Of a stretch of DNA of 8,694 nucleotides, positions 6,231 to 8,694 are shown piece by piece. A program made the position numbers and the translations under genes. The notes under the pieces are model-generated. The model did not search any database and had not been told where the DNA came from. It worked only from the letters and a program-made list of their open reading frames with translations. Source of the DNA: Kiritimatiellia bacterium (GTDB lineage: Bacteria; Verrucomicrobiota; Kiritimatiellia; RFP12; UBA1067). Position 1 is the stretch's first letter, and the number at the start of each line of letters is the position of its first letter. The DNA lies in NCBI GenBank assembly GCA_017959645.1, contig JAGDAE010000178.1, forward strand, positions 1 through 8,694, written 5' to 3'.

Positions 6231-7089
6231 GGACTTTCCCGAATCCGCGTGCGCCTACGCCCGCGCGCTGGCGGCGAAATCGAAACGGTTCGCGCGCCAG
6301 ATCTCCGCCGCCCCCGAAAAGCGCGCGCCGGCCGATGGGTATCCCGAAGACCCTTTCGGGGAACTGTCGGGAAAGACCGGCTGCCCGGCCCTGCGCCAGC
6401 GCTTCCCCGACCGTGTGCTGGTCAGGGTCAGCAACCGCTGTTTCATGAACTGCCGGCACTGCACGCGCCGCGCGCTGCTGGGGAAGTCCGAAACCGCCGA
6501 TACCGAAGAGCGCCTCGCCGGCTGCGTAAAGTACGTGCTCGCGCATCCGCGCGTGCGCGACGTGCTGATCTCGGGCGGGGACGCGCTCGCGCTCCCCGAC
6601 GCCCGCCTGATGCGAATCGTCGACGCGTTCGCCGCGCTGCCCCAGATCGACATCGTGCGCGTCTGCACCCGCGCGCTCTCGGCCAACCCCGCGCGCGTGA
6701 CCGCCTCGCTCGCCGGCAAACTCTCGCGCTCGAAAAAAGTCTGGGTCAACACCCAGTTCAACTGCGCCGACGAAGTGACCCCCGAGGCGCGCGCCGCCGC
6801 CGCCCGGCTCGTCGACCGGGGGATCCCCGTCTCGTGCCAGACCGTGCTGCTCAAAGGAGTCAACGACAGCCCCGCCGAAATGCTCCGGCTGCTGCGCGCT
6901 CTCTCCGCCGCGCGCATACGCCCGTACTACGTCTTCATGTGCGACCCGGTCGCCGGGGTCGGACGCTTCCGCGTGCCGCTCGAACGCGCCAGGCGAATCG
7001 AGCGCATTTGCGCCGAATCGATAGGTGGACTCTCCATGCCGCGCTTCGTCGCCGACATCCCCGGCGCCAAGAGAAAACAGCCGATATGA
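6223..7089 (+). CDS. Radical SAM protein of the lysine 2,3-aminomutase family
   Basis: 288 residues. The FPDRVLVRVSNRCFMNCRHC segment followed by TRR carries the CxxxCxxC iron-sulfur motif (Cys73, 77, 80) with the CRHCTRR form typical of KamA. SGGDAL (117-122) is the SAM-binding GGE-type loop. RVCTR (Arg150), VWVNTQFN, VSCQTVLLKGVND, RPYYVFMCD (Asp241) and PRFVAD (Asp278) follow the aminomutase order. The protein stops soon after the place of the PLP-lysine loop, as EpmB does; the loop reads PGAKRK (280-285) rather than PGGGGK, with Lys285 (or 283) as the candidate PLP lysine. Known members make beta-lysine or other beta-amino acids, or beta-lysinylate elongation factor P together with EpmA. 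No efp or epmA is in the window. The start overlaps the previous stop by 8 nt without a Shine-Dalgarno sequence, so translation is probably coupled to the synthase-like gene. Substrate unknown. Confidence 0.87.
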   Translation: MAEDFPESACAYARALAAKSKRFARQISAAPEKRAPADGYPEDPFGELSGKTGCPALRQRFPDRVLVRVSNRCFMNCRHCTRRALLGKSETADTEERLAGCVKYVLAHPRVRDVLISGGDALALPDARLMRIVDAFAALPQIDIVRVCTRALSANPARVTASLAGKLSRSKKVWVNTQFNCADEVTPEARAAAARLVDRGIPVSCQTVLLKGVNDSPAEMLRLLRALSAARIRPYYVFMCDPVAGVGRFRVPLERARRIERICAESIGGLSMPRFVADIPGAKRKQPI

Positions 7090-7130
7090 CCGCAGCCACG
7101 GCGCCGGTTTCCCACGCTTCGCCTGAAATT

Positions 7131-7139
7131 TGGTAGAAT
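7131..7139 (+). promoter_or_regulatory. Extended -10 promoter for superoxide reductase gene
   Basis: TGG-TAGAAT at 7131-7139 with no convincing -35. It lies 40 nt upstream of the start codon, leaving a purine-rich leader of about 34 nt. It matches the elements before ddl and the ORF6N gene. No clear intrinsic terminator is seen after the radical SAM gene. Confidence 0.5.
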
Positions 7140-7179
7140 ACCCCAAAAACGGAAAACGAAACTCGAAAACAGGAATAAA

Positions 7180-7548
7180 ATGCTCTCGTCACTCGTCAAA
7201 TCCGCCGACTGGAAAGCCGAAAAACACGTCCCGGCGATAACCCTCCTCTCGCCATTCAGGCCCGGCGAGCCGCTGGAAGCGGAAGTTTCCGTCGGCAGGG
7301 AGATCCCCCACCCCAACACGGTCGAGCACCACATCGCCTGGATTGCTCTCTACCATGTCGCCGAGGGCTCCACGCTGCCGGTCGAACTGGCCAGGGCGGA
7401 GTTCTGCGCCCACGGCCCCGGCATCTTCGCCGAACCGGTCCTGAAGGCAAAGGTCAGGCTGCCGGAGTCGGGAACGCTCCATGCCGTCGCGTACTGCAAC
7501 CTTCACGGATTGTGGGAAAGCGAAATGAAGATCGCGGCGGCAATGTAG
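7180..7548 (+). CDS. Superoxide reductase (neelaredoxin/desulfoferrodoxin centre II domain)
   Basis: A 122-residue protein with all centre II ligands. The EKHVP motif gives Glu14, Lys15 and His16; IPHPNTVEHHIAWI gives His44 and His50; YCNLHGLWE gives Cys106 and His109. This is the Fe(His)4Cys site that reduces superoxide to hydrogen peroxide without making oxygen, using rubredoxin or a similar donor, in the cytoplasm of anaerobes and microaerophiles. The N-terminal desulforedoxin Cys4 domain is missing, so it is a class II, one-iron enzyme. Length matches that class. An AGGA site lies upstream of the ATG, within CAGGAATAAA. It appears to be a single-gene unit with its own promoter, not part of the upstream operon, and indicates oxygen-stress defence. 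Confidence 0.94.
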   Translation: MLSSLVKSADWKAEKHVPAITLLSPFRPGEPLEAEVSVGREIPHPNTVEHHIAWIALYHVAEGSTLPVELARAEFCAHGPGIFAEPVLKAKVRLPESGTLHAVAYCNLHGLWESEMKIAAAM

Positions 7549-7596
7549 AAACACGCCGGCAAACCGCAAACAAATACCCACCCTCCGCCCCAAATA

Positions 7597-7605
7597 TGGT
7601 ATAAC
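7597..7605 (+). promoter_or_regulatory. Extended -10 promoter for the ORF6N gene
   Basis: TGG-TATAAC at 7597-7605, 19 nt before the start codon, again without a recognisable -35. The predicted start near 7612 leaves a leader of about 13 nt that still holds the AAGGA ribosome site (7614-7618). Confidence 0.5.
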
Positions 7606-7624
7606 ACCCCGGAAAGGATGAAAT

Positions 7625-8653
7625 ATGGTGCGCCGCAAGCATAAATCGGTATTGAGTGTTGCGGAGGATGCGTACATACGGAGCCATATAGTCTGGCTTC
7701 GCGGAGTCCAGGTGATGCTTGACTTCGACCTTGCCAGGATATATGGTTATTCCACCAAGGATTTCAATAGGCAGGTCAAGAACAACATAGACAAATTCGA
7801 TGCCGATTTCATGTTTCAGCTGACGCGCGAAGAGGCGGCCGACTTGAGGTGCAAAAATTCCACCTCAAGTTGGGGAGGGGCGAGATATCTGCCTCATGCG
7901 TTCACCGAACAAGGCGTGTATATGCTGATGACCGTGCTTAAGGGCGAATTGGCCACCCAGCAAAGCAAGGCGATCGTCCGCACGTTCAAGAAGATGAAGG
8001 ACTATATCCTCGAGAACCGCGGGCTCGTCGGAGACCGGGAACTGCTGAGGCTGTCATTGCAGACGGCTACCAATGCGCAAGACATAACGGCTCTGCGCGG
8101 TTCGCTCGAGCGGGTTGATGACAAGGTCGCCTGCATTGTCGATCGCTTGGGCGAAGTCGTGACCAGATCGGAATTGGCGGAAGTAATGTCTGATTTCGGC
8201 AGCTCTGCCGTGCATCGTGGATGGTTGATACTCGACGGCCAGCTTGTCGAGTCGGATGTGGCGTACGCGCAGATATATTCCGAGGCCAGAAAGAGCATAT
8301 TCGTGATCGACAACTACATTAGCCTGAAAACGCTTGTTCTGCTGAAAGATGCAGTGACGAAGGTTGATGTTGCGATCTTTAGCGACAATCTCGGCAAAGG
8401 CCTGCATAAGGCGGAATACGAGGATTTCCGCAAGGAGTACGGCGATGTGCAATTGAAGACTGCCGGGGGAATGTTTCATGACCGCTACATAGTGATAGAC
8501 TATAAGGAGGATTCTGAAAAGATATATCATTGCGGCGCATCGTCGAAGGATGGCGGCAACCGGGTGATGACGATTGAGAAAGTTTCGGAGAATATGGTTT
8601 ATCATGCGGTGTTCGACAAATTGTTGCAAAGCCCGAATCTGATATTGAAGTAA
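7625..8653 (+). CDS. ORF6N (KilA-N-like) domain protein with C-terminal phospholipase D-like domain
   Basis: 342 residues. An ORF6N domain, common in phage and mobile-element regulators and presumed to bind DNA, occupies about residues 16-128: IRSHIVWLRGVQVMLDFDLARIY, NRQVKNNIDKF, ADFMFQLTREE and LPHAFTEQGVYMLMTVLKG. A helical, partly coiled-coil stretch follows (about 130-190). The C-terminal part (about 198-342) contains HDRYIVID (285-292), fitting the PLD pattern HxKxxxxD with Arg for Lys, and CGASSKDGGNRVMTIE (303-318), like the Gly/Ser tail of PLD-type domains. Only one such motif is visible, so activity would need a dimer or may be lost. AAGGA is 6 nt before the ATG. Base composition is visibly more AT-rich and codon use differs (ATA, TAT, AAT frequent) from the preceding genes, suggesting a recently acquired accessory gene. 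Confidence 0.85.
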   Translation: MVRRKHKSVLSVAEDAYIRSHIVWLRGVQVMLDFDLARIYGYSTKDFNRQVKNNIDKFDADFMFQLTREEAADLRCKNSTSSWGGARYLPHAFTEQGVYMLMTVLKGELATQQSKAIVRTFKKMKDYILENRGLVGDRELLRLSLQTATNAQDITALRGSLERVDDKVACIVDRLGEVVTRSELAEVMSDFGSSAVHRGWLILDGQLVESDVAYAQIYSEARKSIFVIDNYISLKTLVLLKDAVTKVDVAIFSDNLGKGLHKAEYEDFRKEYGDVQLKTAGGMFHDRYIVIDYKEDSEKIYHCGASSKDGGNRVMTIEKVSENMVYHAVFDKLLQSPNLILK

Positions 8654-8661
8654 GACGCCAT

Positions 8662-8674
8662 CCCCCCCCCCCCC
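8662..8674 (+). repeat. Homopolymer of 13 C
   Basis: A run of 13 C begins 8 nt after the stop of the ORF6N gene. No gene can be seen in the remaining 20 nt. It could be a length-variable tract affecting whatever follows, or simply the point where an assembly became unreliable. Confidence 0.9.
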
Positions 8675-8694
8675 ACTCCAACTCGTAACTCCAA

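Noticed and set aside
3158..6448. Second plus-strand open frame of about 1096 codons
   Set aside because: Very Arg/Ala-rich shadow in another frame of the same gene, with no domains.
7549..7596. Possible terminator after the superoxide reductase gene
   Set aside because: No stem of useful length followed by a T-run could be found.

Overview
The window is GC-rich bacterial chromosome, dense in genes and with short leaders, until a more AT-rich gene begins at about 7.6 kb. A ddl-ftsQ cell-wall/division pair, a lysine 2,3-aminomutase-like radical SAM protein and a superoxide reductase suggest a Gram-negative-type anaerobe or microaerophile. A PVC-group lineage (Kiritimatiellota/Lentisphaerota-like) is a guess from general gene style. 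TGA is a normal stop here, since three genes end in it.

Layout. Minus strand, 1-1300: the start of ftsQ (partial, runs off the left edge) and, upstream of it, ddl (D-Ala-D-Ala ligase). ddl is read from a promoter that appears to give a leaderless mRNA, and it is interrupted by one in-frame TGA at codon 64. From 1301 to 1386 lies a divergent control region with a 32-bp near-palindrome (T7...G6...A7) placed between the ddl promoter and the tRNA promoter. Plus strand: tRNA-Ser(GCU) at 1387-1480, then, 17 nt later, a tightly packed three-gene operon (1498-7089) with 4-nt and 8-nt overlaps: a ketosynthase-like protein, a 1110-residue protein with acyltransferase-like, dehydratase-like and phosphopantetheinyl transferase parts, and a radical SAM protein of the lysine 2,3-aminomutase family. 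Then come a one-domain superoxide reductase with its own promoter (7180-7548) and an ORF6N/phospholipase-D-like protein (7625-8653) of different base composition. The window ends just after a run of 13 C.

The most striking content is the three-gene operon. It resembles an iterative PUFA/enediyne-type synthase (KS-AT-...-DH-PPTase) split into two proteins. By motif reading, the catalytic residues of the KS (Cys to Met, first His to Asp), the AT (Ser to Ala, His to Asn) and the DH (His to Phe, Asp to Glu) have all been replaced. The carrier-protein and ketoreductase parts are absent. The reading frames are nevertheless open, and the PPTase and radical SAM motifs are intact. This looks like a maintained non-condensing complex, or a chain-length-factor-like partner of an active synthase elsewhere, rather than random decay. 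Its function cannot be told from the sequence.

Three plus- or minus-strand leaders share the extended -10 element TGGTAKAAY with no recognisable -35, which seems to be the local promoter style.
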